Source of the DNA: Lithobates sylvaticus
Lineage: Eukaryota > Chordata > Amphibia > Anura > Ranidae
Length of the DNA: 64,000 nt
Direction: 5' to 3'
Assembly (NCBI GenBank): GCA_028564925.1
Contig: CM053028.1
Location: forward strand, 629,758,995-629,822,994
Shown here: positions 11,901 through 26,900 of the stretch, piece after piece
Numbering within the stretch: position 1 is the stretch's first letter
How the letters are laid out: each line of letters opens with the position of its first letter
Notes under the pieces: model-generated
The model's database searches: none
The model's input: the letters and a program-made list of their open reading frames with translations, nothing else
Told to the model about the DNA's origin: nothing
Position numbers and translations under genes: made by a program

Positions 11901-14900
11901 AGCTCCTATATTTTCTTCCCAGAAGCACCCATAGGACTTGTAGTGTGTTAGTCCCATCACACAGAGCTCCTATATTTTCTTCCCAGAAGCACCCATAGGA
12001 CTTGTATGTGTGTTAGTCCCATCACACAGAGCTCCTATATTTTCTTCCCAGAAGCACCCATAGGACTTGTAGTGTGTTAGTCCCATCACACAGAGCTCCT
12101 ATATTTTCTTCCCAGAAGCACCATAGGACTTGTAGTGTGTTAGTCCCATCACACAGAGCTCCTATATTTTCTTCCCAGAAGCACCATAGGACTTGTAGTG
12201 TGTTAGTCCCATCACACAGAGCTCCTATATTTTCTTCCCAGAAGCACCCATAGGACTTGTAGTGTGTTAGTCACATCACACAGAGCTCCTATATTTTCTT
12301 CCCAGAAGCACCCATAGGACTTGTAGTGTGTTAGTCCCATCACACAGAGCTCCTATATTTTCTTCCCAGAAGCACCTATAGGACTTGTAGTGTGTTAGTC
12401 CCATCACACAGAGCTCCTATATTTTCTTCCCAGAAGCACCTATAGGACTTGTAGTGTGTTAGTCCCATCACACAGAGCTCCTATATTTTCTTCCCAGAAG
12501 CACCCATAGGACTTGTAGTGTGTTAGTCCCATCACACAGAGCTCCTATATTTTCTTCCCAGAAGCACCTATAGGACTTGTAGTGTGTTAGTCCCATCACA
12601 CAGAGCTCCTATATTTTCTTCCCAGAAGCACCATAGGACTTGTAGTGTGTTAGTCCCATCACACAGAGCTCCTATATTTTCTTCCCAGAAGCACCATAGG
12701 ACTTGTAGTGTGTTAGTCCCATCACACAGAGCTCCTATATTTTCTTCCCAGAAGCACCCATAGGACTTGTAGTGTGTTAGTCCCATCACACAGAGCTCCT
12801 ATATTTTCTTCCCAGAAGCACCCATAGGACTTGTAGTGTGTTAGTCCCATCACACAGAGCTCCTATATTTTCTTCCCAGAAGCACCCATAGGACTTGTAG
12901 TGGTGTAGTGTTAGTCCCATCACACAGAGCTCCTATATTTTCTTCCCAGAAGCACCCATAGGACTTGTAGTGTGTTAGTCCCATCACACAGAGCTCCTAT
13001 ATTTTCTTCCCAGAAGCACCATAGGACTTGTAGTGTGTTAGTCCCATCACACAGAGCTCCTATATTTTCTTCCCAGAAGCACCCATAGGACTTGTAGTGT
13101 GTGAGTCCCATCACACAGAGCTCCTATATTTTCTTCCCAGAAGCACCCATAGGACTTGTAGTGTGTTAGTCCCATCACACAGAGCTCCTATATTTTCTTC
13201 CCAGAAGCACCCATAGGACTTGTAGTGTGTTAGTCCCATCACACAGAGCTCCTATATTTTCTTCCCAGAAGCACCTATAGGACTTGTAGTGTGTTGTCCC
13301 ATCACACAGAGCTATATTTTCTTCCAGAAGCACCCATAGGACTTGTAGTGTGTTAGTCCATCACACAGAGCTCCTATATTTTCTTCCCAGAAGCACCCAT
13401 AGGACTTGTAGTGTGTTAGTCCCATCACACAGAGCTCCTATATTTTCTTCCCAGAAGCACCTATAGGACTTGTAGTGTGTTAGTCCCATCACACAGAGCT
13501 CCTATATTTTCTTCCCAGAAGCACCCATAGGACTTGTAGTGTGTTAGTCCCATCACACAGAGCTCCTATATTTTCTTCCCAGAAGCACCCATAGGACTTG
13601 TAGTGTGTTAGTCCCATCACACAGAGCTCCTATATTTTCTTCCCAGAAGCACCTATAGGACTTGTAGTGTGTTAGTCCCATCACACAGAGCTCCTATATT
13701 TTCTTCCCAGAAGCACCCATAGGACTTGTAGTGTGTTAGTCCCATCACACAGAGCTCCTATATTTTCTTCCCAGAAGCACCTTGTATAGGACTTGTAGGT
13801 GTGTTAGTCCCATCACACAGCTCCTATATTTTCTTCCCAGAAGCACCCATAGGACTTGTAGTTTGTTAGTCCCATCACACAGAGCTCCTATATTTTCTTC
13901 CCAGAAGCACCCATAGGACTTGTAGTGTGTTAGTCCCATCACACAGAGCTCCTATATTTTCTTCCCAGAAGCACCTATAGGACTTGTAGTGTGTTAGTCC
14001 CATCACACAGAGCTCCTATATTTTCTTCCCAGAAGCACCCATAGGACTTGTAGTGTGTTAGTCCCATCACACAGAGCTCCTATATTTTCTTCCCAGAAGC
14101 ACCATAGGACTTGTAGTGTGTTAGTCCCATCACACAGAGCTCCTATATTTTCTTCCCAGAAGCACCTATAGGACTTGTAGTGTGTTAGTCCCATCACACA
14201 GAGCTCCTATATTTTCTTCCCAGAAGCACCATAGGACTTGTAGTGTGTTAGTCCCATCACACAGAGCTCCTATATTTTCTTCCCAGAAGCACCCTATAGG
14301 ACTTTGTAGTGTGTTAGTCCCATCACACAGAGCTCCTATATTTTCTTCCCAGAAGCACCTATAGGACTTGTAGTGTGTTAGTCCCATCACACAGAGCTCC
14401 TATATTTTCTTCCCAGAAGCACCCATAGGACTTGTAGTGTGTTAGTCCCATCACACAGAGCTCCTATATTTTCTTCCCAGAAGCACCCATAGGACTTGTA
14501 GTGTGTTAGTCCCATCACACAGAGCTCCTATATTTTCTTCCCAGAAGCACCTATAGGACTTGTAGTGTGTTAGTCCCATCACACAGAGCTCCTATATTTT
14601 CTTCCCAGAAGCACCCATAGGACTTGTAGTGTGTTAGTCCCATCACACAGAGCTCCTATATTTTCTTCCCAGAAGCACCTATAGGACTTGTAGTGTGTTA
14701 GTCCCATCACACAGCTCCTATATTTTCTTCCCAGAAGCACCCATAGGACTTGTAGTGTGTTAGTCCCATCACACAGAGCTCCTATTTTTTCCCAGAAGCA
14801 GAAGCACCTATAGGACTTGTAGTGTGTTAGTCCCATCACACAGAGCTCCTATATTTTCTTCCCAGAAGCACCCATAGGACTTGTAGTGTGTTAGTCCCAT

Positions 14901-17900
14901 CACACAGAGCTCCTATATTTTCTTCCCAGAAGCACCCATAGGACTTGTAGTGTGTTAGTCCCATCACACAGAGCTCCTATATTTTCTTCCCAGAAGCACC
15001 CATAGGACTTGTAGTGTGTTAGTCCCATCACACAGAGCTCCTATATTTTCTTCCCAGAAGCACCTATAGGACTTGTAGTGTGTTAGTCCCATCACACAGA
15101 GCTCCTATATTTTCTTCCCAGAAGCACCCATAGGACTTGTAGTGTGTTAGTCCCATCACACAGAGCTCCTATATTTTCTTCCCAGAAGCACCTATAGGAC
15201 TTGTAGTGTGTTAGTCCCATCACACAGAGCTCCTATATTTTCTTCCCAGAAGCACCCATAGGACTTGTAGTGTGTTAGTCCCATCACACAGAGCTCCTAT
15301 ATTTTCTTCCCAGAAGCACCTATAGGACTTGTAGTGTGTTAGTCCCATCACACAGAGCTCCTATATTTTCTTCCCAGAAGCACCCATAGGACTTGTAGTG
15401 TGTTAGTCCCATCACACAGAGCTCCTATATTTTCTTCCCAGAAGCACCCATAGGACTTGTAGTGTGTTAGTCCCATCACACAGAGCTCCTATATTTTCTT
15501 CCCAGAAGCACCCATAGGACTTGTAGTGTGTTAGTCCCATCACACAGAGCTCCTATATTTTCTTCCCAGAAGCACCCATAGGACTTGTAGTGTGTTAGTC
15601 CCATCACACAGAGCTCCTATATTTTCTTCCCAGAAGCACCATAGGACTTGTAGTGTGTTAGTCCCATCACACAGAGCTCCTATATTTTCTTCCCAGAAGC
15701 ACCTATAGGACTTGTAGTGTGTTAGTGCCAGCACACAGAGCTCCTATATTTTCTTCCCAGAAGCACCTATAGGACTTGTAGTGTGTTAGTCCCATCACAC
15801 AGAGCTCCTATATTTTCTTCCCAGAAGCACCATAGGACTTGTAGTGTGTTAGTCCCATCACACAGAGCTCCTATATTTTCTTCCCAGAAGCACCCATAGG
15901 ACTTGTAGTGTGTTAGTCCCATCACACAGAGCTCCTATATTTTCTTCCCAGAAGCACCCATAGGACTTGTAGTGTGTTAGTCCCATCACACAGAGCTCCT
16001 ATATTTTCTTCCCAGAAGCACCATAGGACTTGTAGTGTGTTAGTCCCATCACACAGAGCTCCTATATTTTCTTCCCAGAAGCACCCATAGGACTTGTAGT
16101 GTGTTAGTCCCATCACACAGAGCTCCTATATTTTCTTCCCAGAAGCACTATAGGACTTGTAGTGTGTTAGTCCCATCACACAGAGCTCCTATATTTTCTT
16201 CCCAGAAGCACCTATAGGACTTGTAGTGTGTTAGTCCCATCACACAGAGCTCCTATATTTTCTTCCCAGAAGCACCCATAGGACTTGTAGTGTGTTAGTC
16301 CCATCACACAGAGCTCCTATATTTTTTCCCAGAAGCACCCATAGGACTTGTAGTGTGTTAGTCCCATCACACAGAGCTCCTATATTTTCTTCCCAGAAGC
16401 ACCCATAGGACTTGTAGTGTGTTAGTCCCATCACACAGAGCTCCTATATTTTCTTCCCAGAAGCACCATAGGACTTGTAGTGTGTTAGTCCCATCACACA
16501 GAGCTCCTATATTTTCTTCCCAGAGCACCTATAGGACTTGTAGTGTGTTAGTCCCATCACACAGAGCTCCTATATTTTCTTCCCAGAAGCACCTATAGGA
16601 CTTGTAGTGTGTTAGTCCCATCACACAGAGCTCCTATATTTTCTTCCCAGAAGCACCATAGGACTTGTAGTGTGTTAGTCCCATCACACAGAGCTCCTAT
16701 ATTTTCTTCCCAGAAGCACCATAGGACTTGTAGTGTGTTAGTCCCATCACACAGAGCTCCTATATTTTCTTCCCAGAAGCACCATAGGACTTGTAGTGTG
16801 TTAGTCCCATCACACAGAGCTCCTATATTTTCTTCCCAGAAGCACCCATAGGACTTGTAGTGTGTTAGTCCCATCACACAGAGCTCCTATATTTTCTTCC
16901 CAGAAGCACCCATAGGACTTGTAGTGTGTTAGTCCCATCACACAGAGCTCCTATATTTTCTTCCCAGAAGCACCATAGGACTTGTAGTGTGTTAGTCCCA
17001 TCACACAGAGCTCCTATATTTTCTTCCCAGAAGCACCTATAGGACTTGTAGTGTGTTAGTCCCATCACACAGAGCTCCTATATTTTCTTTCCCAGAAGCA
17101 CCCATAGGACTTGTAGTGTGTTAGTCCCATCACACAGAGCTCCTATATTTTCTTCCCAGAAGCACCTATAGGACTTGTAGTGTGTTAGTCCCATCACACA
17201 GAGCTCCTATATTTTCTTCCCAGAAGCACCACCCATAGGACTTGTAGTGTGTTAGTCCCATCACACAGAGCTCCTATATTTTCTTCCCAGAAGCACCTAT
17301 AGGACTTGTAGTGTGTTAGTCCCATCACACAGAGCTCCTATATTTTCTTCCCAGAAGCACCATAGGACTTGTAGTGTGTTAGTCCCATCACACAGAGCTC
17401 CTATATTTTCTTCCCAGAAGCACCCATAGGACTTGTAGTGTGTTAGTCCCATCACACAGAGCTCCTATATTTTCTTCCCAGAAGCACCCATAGGACTTGT
17501 AGTGTGTTAGTCCCATCACACAGAGCTCCTATATTTTCTTCCCAGAAGCACTATAGGACTTGTAGTGTGTTAGTCCCATCACACAGAGCTCCTATATTTT
17601 CTTCCCAGAAGCACCTATAGGACTTGTAGTGTGTTAGTCCCATCACACAGAGCTCCTATATTTTCTTCCCAGAAGCACCCATAGGACTTGTAGTGTGTTA
17701 GTCCCATCACACAGAGCTCCTATATTTTTTTTCCCAGAAGCACCCATAGGACTTGTAGTGTGTTAGTCCCATCACACAGAGCTCCTATATTTTCTTCCCA
17801 GAAGCACCCATAGGACTTGTAGTGTGTTAGTCCATCACACAGAGCTCTATATTTTCTCCCAGAAGCACCCATAGGACTTGTAGTGTGTTAGTCCCATCAC

Positions 17901-20900
17901 ACAGAGCTCCTATATTTTCTTCCCAGAAGCACCCATAGGACTTGTAGTGTGTTAGTCCCATCACACAGAGCTCCTATATTTTCTTCCCAGAAGCACCCAT
18001 AGGACTTGTAGTGTGTTAGTCCCATCACACAGAGCTCCTATATTTTCTTCCCAGAAGCACCTATAGGACTTGTAGTGTGTTAGTCCCATCACACAGAGCT
18101 CCTATATTTTCTTCCCAGAAGCACCATAGGACTTGTAGTGTGTTAGTCCCATCACACAGAGCTCCTATATTTTCTTCCCAGAAGCACCCATAGGACTTGT
18201 AGTGTGTTAGTCCCATCACACAGAGCTCCTATATTTTCTTCCCAGAAGCACCATAGGACTTGTAGTGTGTTAGTCCCATCACACAGAGCTCCTATATTTT
18301 CTTCCCAGAAGCACCCATAGGACTTGTAGTGTGTTAGTCCCATCACACAGAGCTCCTATATTTTCTTCCCAGAAGCACCCATAGGACTTGTAGTGTGTTA
18401 GTCCCATCACACAGAGCTCCTATATTTTCTTCCCAGAAGCACCTATAGGACTTGTAGTGTGTTAGTCCCATCACACAGAGCTCCTATATTTTCTTCCCAG
18501 AAGCACCCATAGGACTTGTAGTGTGTTAGTCCCATCACACAGAGCTCCTATATTTTCTTCCCAGAAGCACCCATAGGACTTGTAGTGTGTTAGTCCCATC
18601 ACACAGAGCTCCTATATTTTCTTCCCAGAAGCACCCATAGGACTTGTAGTGTGTTAGTCCCATCACACAGAGCTCCTATATTTTCTTCCCAGAAGCACCC
18701 ATAGGACTTGTAGTGTGTTAGTCCCATCACACAGAGCTCCTATATTTTCTTCCCAGAAGCACCCATAGGACTTGTAGTGTGTTAGTCCCATCACACAGAG
18801 CTCCTATATTTTTTCCCAGAAGCACCATAGGACTTGTAGTGTGTTAGTCCCATCACACAGAGCTCCTATATTTTCTTCCCAGAAGCACCATAGGACTTGT
18901 AGTGTGTTAGTGTCCTATATTTTAGTCCCATCACACAGAGCTCCTATATTTTCTTCCCAGAAGCACCCTATAGGACTTGTAGTGTGTTAGTCCCATCACA
19001 CAGAGCTCCTATATTTTCTTCCCAGAAGCACCCATAGGACTTGTAGTGTGTTAGTCCCATCACACAGAGCTCCTATATTTTCTTCCCAGAAGCACCATAG
19101 GACTTGTAGTGTGTTAGTCCCATCACACAGAGCTCCTATATTTTCTTCCCAGAAGCACCCATAGGACTTGTAGTGTGTTAGTCCCATCACACAGAGCTCC
19201 TATATTTTCTTCCCAGAAGCACCATAGGACTTGTAGTGTGTTAGTCCCATCACACAGAGCTCCTATATTTTCTTCCCAGAAGCACCCATAGGACTTGTAG
19301 TGTGTTAGTCCCATCACACAGAGCTCCTATATTTTCTTCCCAGAAGCACCTATAGGACTTGTAGTGTGTTAGTCCCATCACACAGAGCTTCCTATATTTT
19401 CTTCCCATCCCAGAAGCACCCTATAGGACTTGTAGTGTGTTAGTCCCATCACACAGAGCTCCTATATTTTCTTCCCAGAAGCACCCATAGGACTTGTAGT
19501 GTGTTAGTCCCATCACACAGAGCTCCTATATTTTCTTCCCAGAAGCACCCATAGGACTTGTAGTGTGTTAGTCCCATCACACAGAGCTATATTTTTTCTT
19601 CCCAGAAGCACCCATAGGACTTGTAGTGTGTTAGTCCCATCACACAGAGCTCCTATATTTTCTTCCCAGAAGCACCCATAGGACTTGTAGTGTGTTAGTC
19701 CCATCACACAGAGCTCCTATATTTTCTTCCCAGAAGCACCCATAGGACTTGTAGTGTGTTAGTCCCATCACACAGAGCTCCTATATTTTCTTCCCAGAAG
19801 CACCCATAGGACTTGTAGTGTGTTAGTCCCATCACACAGAGCTCCTATATTTTCTTCCCAGAAGCACCATAGGACTTGTAGTGTGTTAGTCCCATCACAC
19901 AGAGCTCCTATATTTTCTTCCCAGAAGCACCATAGGACTTGTAGTGTGTTAGTCCCATCACACAGAGCTCCTATATTTTCTTCCCAGAAGCACCCATAGG
20001 ACTTGTAGTGTGTTAGTCCCATCACACAGAGCTCCTATATTTTCTTCCCAGAAGCACCCATAGGACTTGTAGTGTGTTCACCCATAGGACTTGTAGTGTG
20101 TTAGTCCCATCACACAGAGCTCCTATATTTTCTTCCCAGAAGCACCATAGGACTTGTAGTGTGTTAGTCCCATCACACAGAGCTCCTATATTTTCTTCCC
20201 AGAAGCACCATAGGACTTGTAGTGTGTTAGTCCCATCACACAGAGCTCCTATATTTTCTTCCCAGAAGCACCTATAGGACTTGTAGTGTGTTAGTCCCAT
20301 CACACAGAGCTCCTATATTTTCTTCCCAGAAGCACCCATAGGACTTGTAGTGTGTTAGTCCCATCACACAGAGCTCCTATATTTTCTTCCCAGAAGCACC
20401 CATAGGACTTGTAGTGTGTTAGTCCCATCACACAGAGCTCCTATATTTTCTTCCCAGAAGCACCCATAGGACTTGTAGTGTGTTAGTCCCATCACACAGA
20501 GCTCCTATATTTTCTTCCCAGAAGCACCCATAGGACTTGTAGTTTGTTAGTCCCATCACACAGAGCTCCTATATTTTCTTCCCAGAAGCACCCATAGGAC
20601 TTGTAGTGTGTTAGTCCCATCACACAGAGCTCCTATATTTTCTTCCCAGAAGCACCATAGGACTTGTAGTGTGTTAGTCCCATCACACAGAGCTCCTATA
20701 TTTTCTTCCCAGAAGCACCCATAGGACTTGTAGTGTGTTAGTCCCATCACACAGAGCTCCTATATTTTCTTCCCAGAAGCACCCATAGGACTTGTAGTGT
20801 GTTAGTCCCATCACACAGAGCTCCTATATTTTCTTCCCAGAAGCACCCATAGGACTTGTAGTGTGTTAGTCCCATCACACAGAGCTCCTATATTTTCTTC

Positions 20901-23900
20901 CCAGAAGCACCATAGGACTTGTAGTGTGTGTTAGTCCCATCACACAGAGCTCCTATATTTTCTTCCCAGAAGCACCCATAGGACTTGTAGTGTGTTAGTC
21001 CCATCACACAGAGCTCCTATATTTTCTTCCCAGAAGCACCATAGGACTTGTAGTGTGTTAGTCCCATCACACAGAGCTCCTATATTTTCTTCCCAGAAGC
21101 ACCCATAGGACTTGTAGTGTGTTAGTCCCATCACACAGAGCTCCTATATTTTCTTCCCAGAAGCACCCATAGGACTTGTAGTGTGTTAGTCCCATCACAC
21201 AGAGCTCCTATATTTTCTTCCCAGAAGCACCATAGGACTTGTAGTGTGTTAGTCCCATCACACAGAGCTCCTATATTTTCTTCCCAGAAGCACCCATAGG
21301 ACTTGTAGTGTGTTAGTCCCATCACACAGAGCTCCTATATTTTCTTCCCAGAAGCACCCATAGGACTTGTAGTGTGTTAGTCCCATCACACAGAGCTCCT
21401 ATATTTTCTTCCCAGAAGCACCCATAGGACTTGTAGTGTGTTAGTCCCATCACACAGAGCTCCTATATTTTCTTCCCAGAAGCACCATAGGACTTGTAGT
21501 GTGTTAGTCCCATCACACAGAGCTCCTATATTTTCTTCCCAGAAGCACCCATAGGACTTGTAGTGTGTTAGTCCCATCACACAGAGCTCCTATATTTTCT
21601 TCCCAGAAGCACCATAGGACTTGTAGTGTGTTAGTCCCATCACACAGAGCTCCTATATTTTCTTCCCAGAAGCACCATAGGACTTGTAGTGTGTTAGTCC
21701 CATCACACAGAGCTCCTATATTTTCTTCCCAGAAGCACCCATAGGACTTGTAGTGTGTTAGTCCCATCACACAGAGCTCCTATATTTTCTTCCCAGAAGC
21801 ACCCATAGGACTTGTAGTGTGTTAGTCCCATCACACAGAGCTCCTATATTTTCTTCCCAGAAGCACCCATAGGACTTGTAGTGTGTTAGTCCCATCACAC
21901 AGAGCTCCTATATTTTCTTCCCAGAAGCACCCATAGGACTTGTAGTGTGTTAGTCCCATCACACAGAGCTCCTATATTTTCTTCCCAGAAGCACCATAGG
22001 ACTTGTAGTGTGTTAGTCCCATCACACAGAGCTCCTATATTTTCTTCCCAGAAGCACCCATAGGACTTGTAGTGTGTTAGTCCCATCACACAGAGCTCCT
22101 ATATTTTCTTCCCATCACACAGGACTTGTAGTGTGTTAGTCCCATCACACAGATATATTTTCTTCCCAGAAGCACCCATAGGACTTGTAGTGTGTTAGTC
22201 CCATCACACAGAGCTCCTATATTTTCTTCCCAGAAGCACCAATAGGACTTGTAGTGTGTTAGTCCCATCACACAGAGCTCCTATATATTCTTCCCAGAAG
22301 CACCCATAGGACTTGTAGTGTGTTAGTCCCATCACACAGAGCTCCTATATTTTTCTTCCCAGAAGCACCCATAGGACTTGTAGTGTGTTAGTCCCATCAC
22401 ACAGAGCTCCTATATTTTCTTCCCAGAAGCACCCATAGGACTTGTAGTGTGTTAGTCCCATCACACAGAGCTCCTATATTTTCTTCCCAGAAGCACCATA
22501 GGACTTGTAGTGTGTTAGTCCCATCACACAGAGCTCCTATATTTTCTTCCCAGAAGCACCCATAGGACTTGTAGTGTGTTAGTCCCATCACACAGAGCTC
22601 CTATATTTTCTTCCCAGAAGCACCATAGGACTTGTAGTGTGTTAGTCCCATCACACAGAGCTCCTATATTTTCTTCCCAGAAGCACCCATAGGACTTGTA
22701 GTGTGTTAGTCCCATCACACAGAGCTCCTATATTTTCTTCCCAGAAGCACCCATAGGACTTGTAGTGTGTTAGTCCCATCACACAGAGCTCCTATATTTT
22801 CTTCCCAGAAGCACCCATAGGACTTGTAGTGTGTTAGTCCCATCACACAGAGCTCCTATATTTTCTTCCCAGAAGCACCCATAGGACTTGTAGTGTGTTA
22901 GTCCCATCACACAGAGCTCCTATATTTTCTTCCCAGAAGCACCCATAGGACTTGTAGTGTGTTAGTCCCATCACACAGAGCTCCTATATTTTCTTCCCAG
23001 AAGCACCCATAGGACTTGTAGTGTGTTAGTCCCATCACACAGAGCTCCTATATTTTCTTCCCAGAAGCACCCATAGGACTTGTAGTGTGTTAGTCCCATC
23101 ACACAGAGCTCCTATATTTTCTTCCCAGAAGCACCCATAGGACTTGTAGTGTGTTAGTCCCATCACACAGAGCTCCTATATTTTCTTCCCAGAAGCACCA
23201 TAGGACTTGTAGTGTGTTAGTCCCATCACACAGAGCTCCTATATTTTCTTCCCAGAAGCACCCATAGGACTTGTAGTGTGTTAGTCCCATCACACAGAGC
23301 TCCTATATTTTCTTCCAGAAGCACCCATAGGACTTGTAGTGTGTTAGTCCCATCACACAGAGCTCCTATATTTTCTTCCCAGAAGCACCCATAGGACTTG
23401 TAGTGTGTTAGTCCCATCACACAGAGCTCCTATATTTTCTTCCCAGAAGCACCCATAGGACTTGTAGTGTGTTAGTCCCATCACACAGAGCTCCTATATT
23501 TTCTTCCCAGAAGCACCCATAGGACTTGTAGTGTGTTAGTCCCATCACACAGAGCTCCTATATTTTCTTCCCAGAAGCACCCATAGGACTTGTAGTGTGT
23601 TAGTCCCATCACACAGAGCTCCTATATTTTCTTCCCAGAAGCACCCATAGGACTTGTAGTGTGTTAGTCCCATCACACAGAGCTCCTATATTTTCTTCCC
23701 AGAAGCACCCATAGGACTTGTAGTGTGTTAGTCCCATCACACAGAGCTCCTATATTTTCTTCCCAGAAGCACCCATAGGACTTGTAGTGTGTTAGTCCCA
23801 TCACACAGAGCTCCTATATTTTTTCTTCCCAGAAGCACCCATAGGACTTGTAGTGTGTTAGTCCCATCACACAGAGCTCCTATATTTTCTTCCCAGAAGC

Positions 23901-26900
23901 ACCCATAGGACTTGTAGTGTGTTAGTCCCATCACACAGAGCTCCTATATTTTTTTTCCCAGAAGCACCCATAGGACTTGTAGTGTGTTAGTCCCATCACA
24001 CAGAGCTCCTATATTTTCTTCCCAGAAGCACCCATAGGACTTGTAGTGTGTTAGTCCCATCACACAGAGCTCCTATATTTTCTTCCCAGAAGCACCTATA
24101 GGACTTGTAGTGTGTTAGTCCCATCACACAGAGTCCTATATTTTCTTCCAGAAGCACCCATAGGACTTGTAGTGTGTTAGTCCCATCACACAGAGCTCCT
24201 ATATTTTTCTTCCCAGAAGCACCCATAGGACTTGTAGTGTGTTAGTCCCATCACACAGAGCTCCTATATTTTCTTCCCAGAAGCACCCATAGGACTTGTA
24301 GTGTGTTAGTCCCATCACACAGAGCTCCTATATTTTCTTCCCAGAAGCACCCATAGGACTTGTAGTGTGTTAGTCCCATCACACAGAGCTCCTATATTTT
24401 CTTCCCAGAAGCACCCATAGGACTTGTAGTGTGTTAGTCCCATCACACAGAGCTCATATATTTTCTTACCAGAAGCACCCATAGGACTTGTAGTGTGTTA
24501 GTCCCATCACACAGAGCTCCTATATTTTCTTCCCAGAAGCACCCATAGGACTTGTAGTGTGTTAGTCCCATCACACAGAGCTCCTATATTTTCTTCCCAG
24601 AAGCACCCATAGGACTTGTAGTGTGTTAGTCCCATCACACAGAGCTCCTATATTTTCTTCCCAGAAGCACCCATAGGACTTGTAGTGTGTTAGTCCCATC
24701 ACACAGAGCTCCTATATTTTCTTCCCAGAAGCACCCATAGGACTTGTAGTGTGTTAGTCCCATCACACAGAGCTCCTATATTTTCTTCCCAGAAGCACCC
24801 ATAGGACTTGTAGTGTGTTAGTCCCATCACACAGAGCTCCTATATTTTTCTTCCCAGAAGCACCCATAGGACTTGTAGTGTGTTAGTCCCATCACACAGA
24901 GCTCCTATATTTTCTTCCCAGAAGCACCCATAGGACTTGTAGTGTGTTAGTCCCATCATCACACAGAGCTCCTATATTTTCTTCCCAGAAGCACCCATAG
25001 GACTTGTAGTGTGTTAGTCCCATCACACAGAGCTCCTATATTTTCTTCCCAGAAGCACCCATAGGACTTGTAGTGTGTTAGTCCCATCACACAGAGCTCC
25101 TATATTTTCTTCCCAGAAGCACCCATAGGACTTGTAGTGTGTTAGTCCCATCATCACACAGAGCTCCTATATTTTCTTCCCAGAAGCACCCATAGGACTT
25201 GTAGTGTGTTAGTCCCATCACACAGAGCTCCTATATTTCTTCCCAGAAGCACCCATAGGACTTGTAGTGTGTTAGTCCCATCACACAGAGCTCCTATATT
25301 TTCTTCCCAGAAGCACCCATAGGACTTGTAGTGTGTTAGTCCCATCACACAGAGCTCCTATATTTTCTTCCCAGAAGCACCCATAGGACTTTGTAGTGTG
25401 TTAGTCCCATCACACAGAGCTCCTATATTTTCTTCCCAGAAGCACCCATAGGACTTGTAGTGTGTTAGTCCCATCACACAGAGCTCCTATATTTTCTTCC
25501 CAGAAGCACCCATAGGACTTGTAGTGTGTTAGTCCCATCACACAGAGCTCCTATATTTTCTTCCCAGAAGCACCCATAGGACTTGTAGTGTGTTAGTCCC
25601 ATCACACAGAGCTCCTATATTTTCTTCCCAGAAGCACCCATAGGACTTGTAGTGTGTTAGTCCCATCACACAGAGCTCCTATATTTTCTTCCCAGAAGCA
25701 CCCATAGGACTTGTAGTGTGTTAGTCCCATCACACAGAGCTCCTATATTTTCTTCCCAGAAGCACCCATAGGACTTGTAGTGTGTTAGTCCCATCACACA
25801 GAGCTCCTATATTTTCTTCCCAGAAGCACCATAGGACTTGTAGTGTGTTAGTCCCATCACACAGAGCTCCTATATTTTCTTCCCAGAAGCACCCATAGGA
25901 CTTGTAGTGTGTTAGTCCCATCACACACAGAGCTCCTATATTTTCTTCCCAGAAGCACCATAGGACTTGTAGTGTGTTAGTCCCATCACACAGAGCTCCT
26001 ATATTTTCTTCCCAGAAGCACCCATAGGACTTGTAGTGTGTTAGTCCCATCACACAGAGCTCCTATATTTTCTTCCCAGAAGCACCCATAGGACTTGTAG
26101 TGTGTTAGTCCCATCACACAGAGCTCCTATATTTTCTTCCCAGAAGCACCCATAGGACTTGTAGTGTGTTAGTCCCATCACACAGAGCTCCTATATTTTC
26201 TTCCCAGAAGCACCCATAGGACTTGTAGTGTGTTAGTCCCATCACACAGAGCTCCTATATTTTCTTCCCAGAAGCACCCATAGGACTTGTAGTGTGTTAG
26301 TCCCATCACACAGAGCTCCTATATTTTCTTCCCAGAAGCACCCATAGGACTTGTAGTGTGTTAGTCCCCCATCACACAGAGCTCCTATCTTTTCTTCCCA
26401 GAAGCACCCATAGGACTTGTAGTGTGTTAGTCCCATCACACAGAGCTCCTATATTTTCTTCCCAGAAGCACCCATAGGACTTGTAGTGTGTTAGTCCCAT
26501 CACACAGAGCTCCTATATTTTCTTCCCAGAAGCACCCATAGGACTTGTAGTGTGTTAGTTCACACAGAGCTCCTATATTTTCTTCCAGAAGTAGTGTGTT
26601 AGTCCCATCACACAGAGCTCCTATATTTTCTTCCCAGAAGCACCCATAGGACTTGTAGTGTGTTAGTCCCATCACACAGAGCTCCTATATTTTCTTCCCA
26701 GAAGCACCCATAGGACTTGTAGTGTGTTAGTCCCATCACACAGAGCTCCTATATTTTCTTCCCAGAAGCACCCATAGGACTTGTAGTGTGTTAGTCCCAT
26801 CACACAGAGCTCCTATATTTTCTTCCCAGAAGCACCCATAGGACTTGTAGTGTGTTAGTCCCATCACACAGAGCTCCTATATTTTCTTCCCAGAAGCACC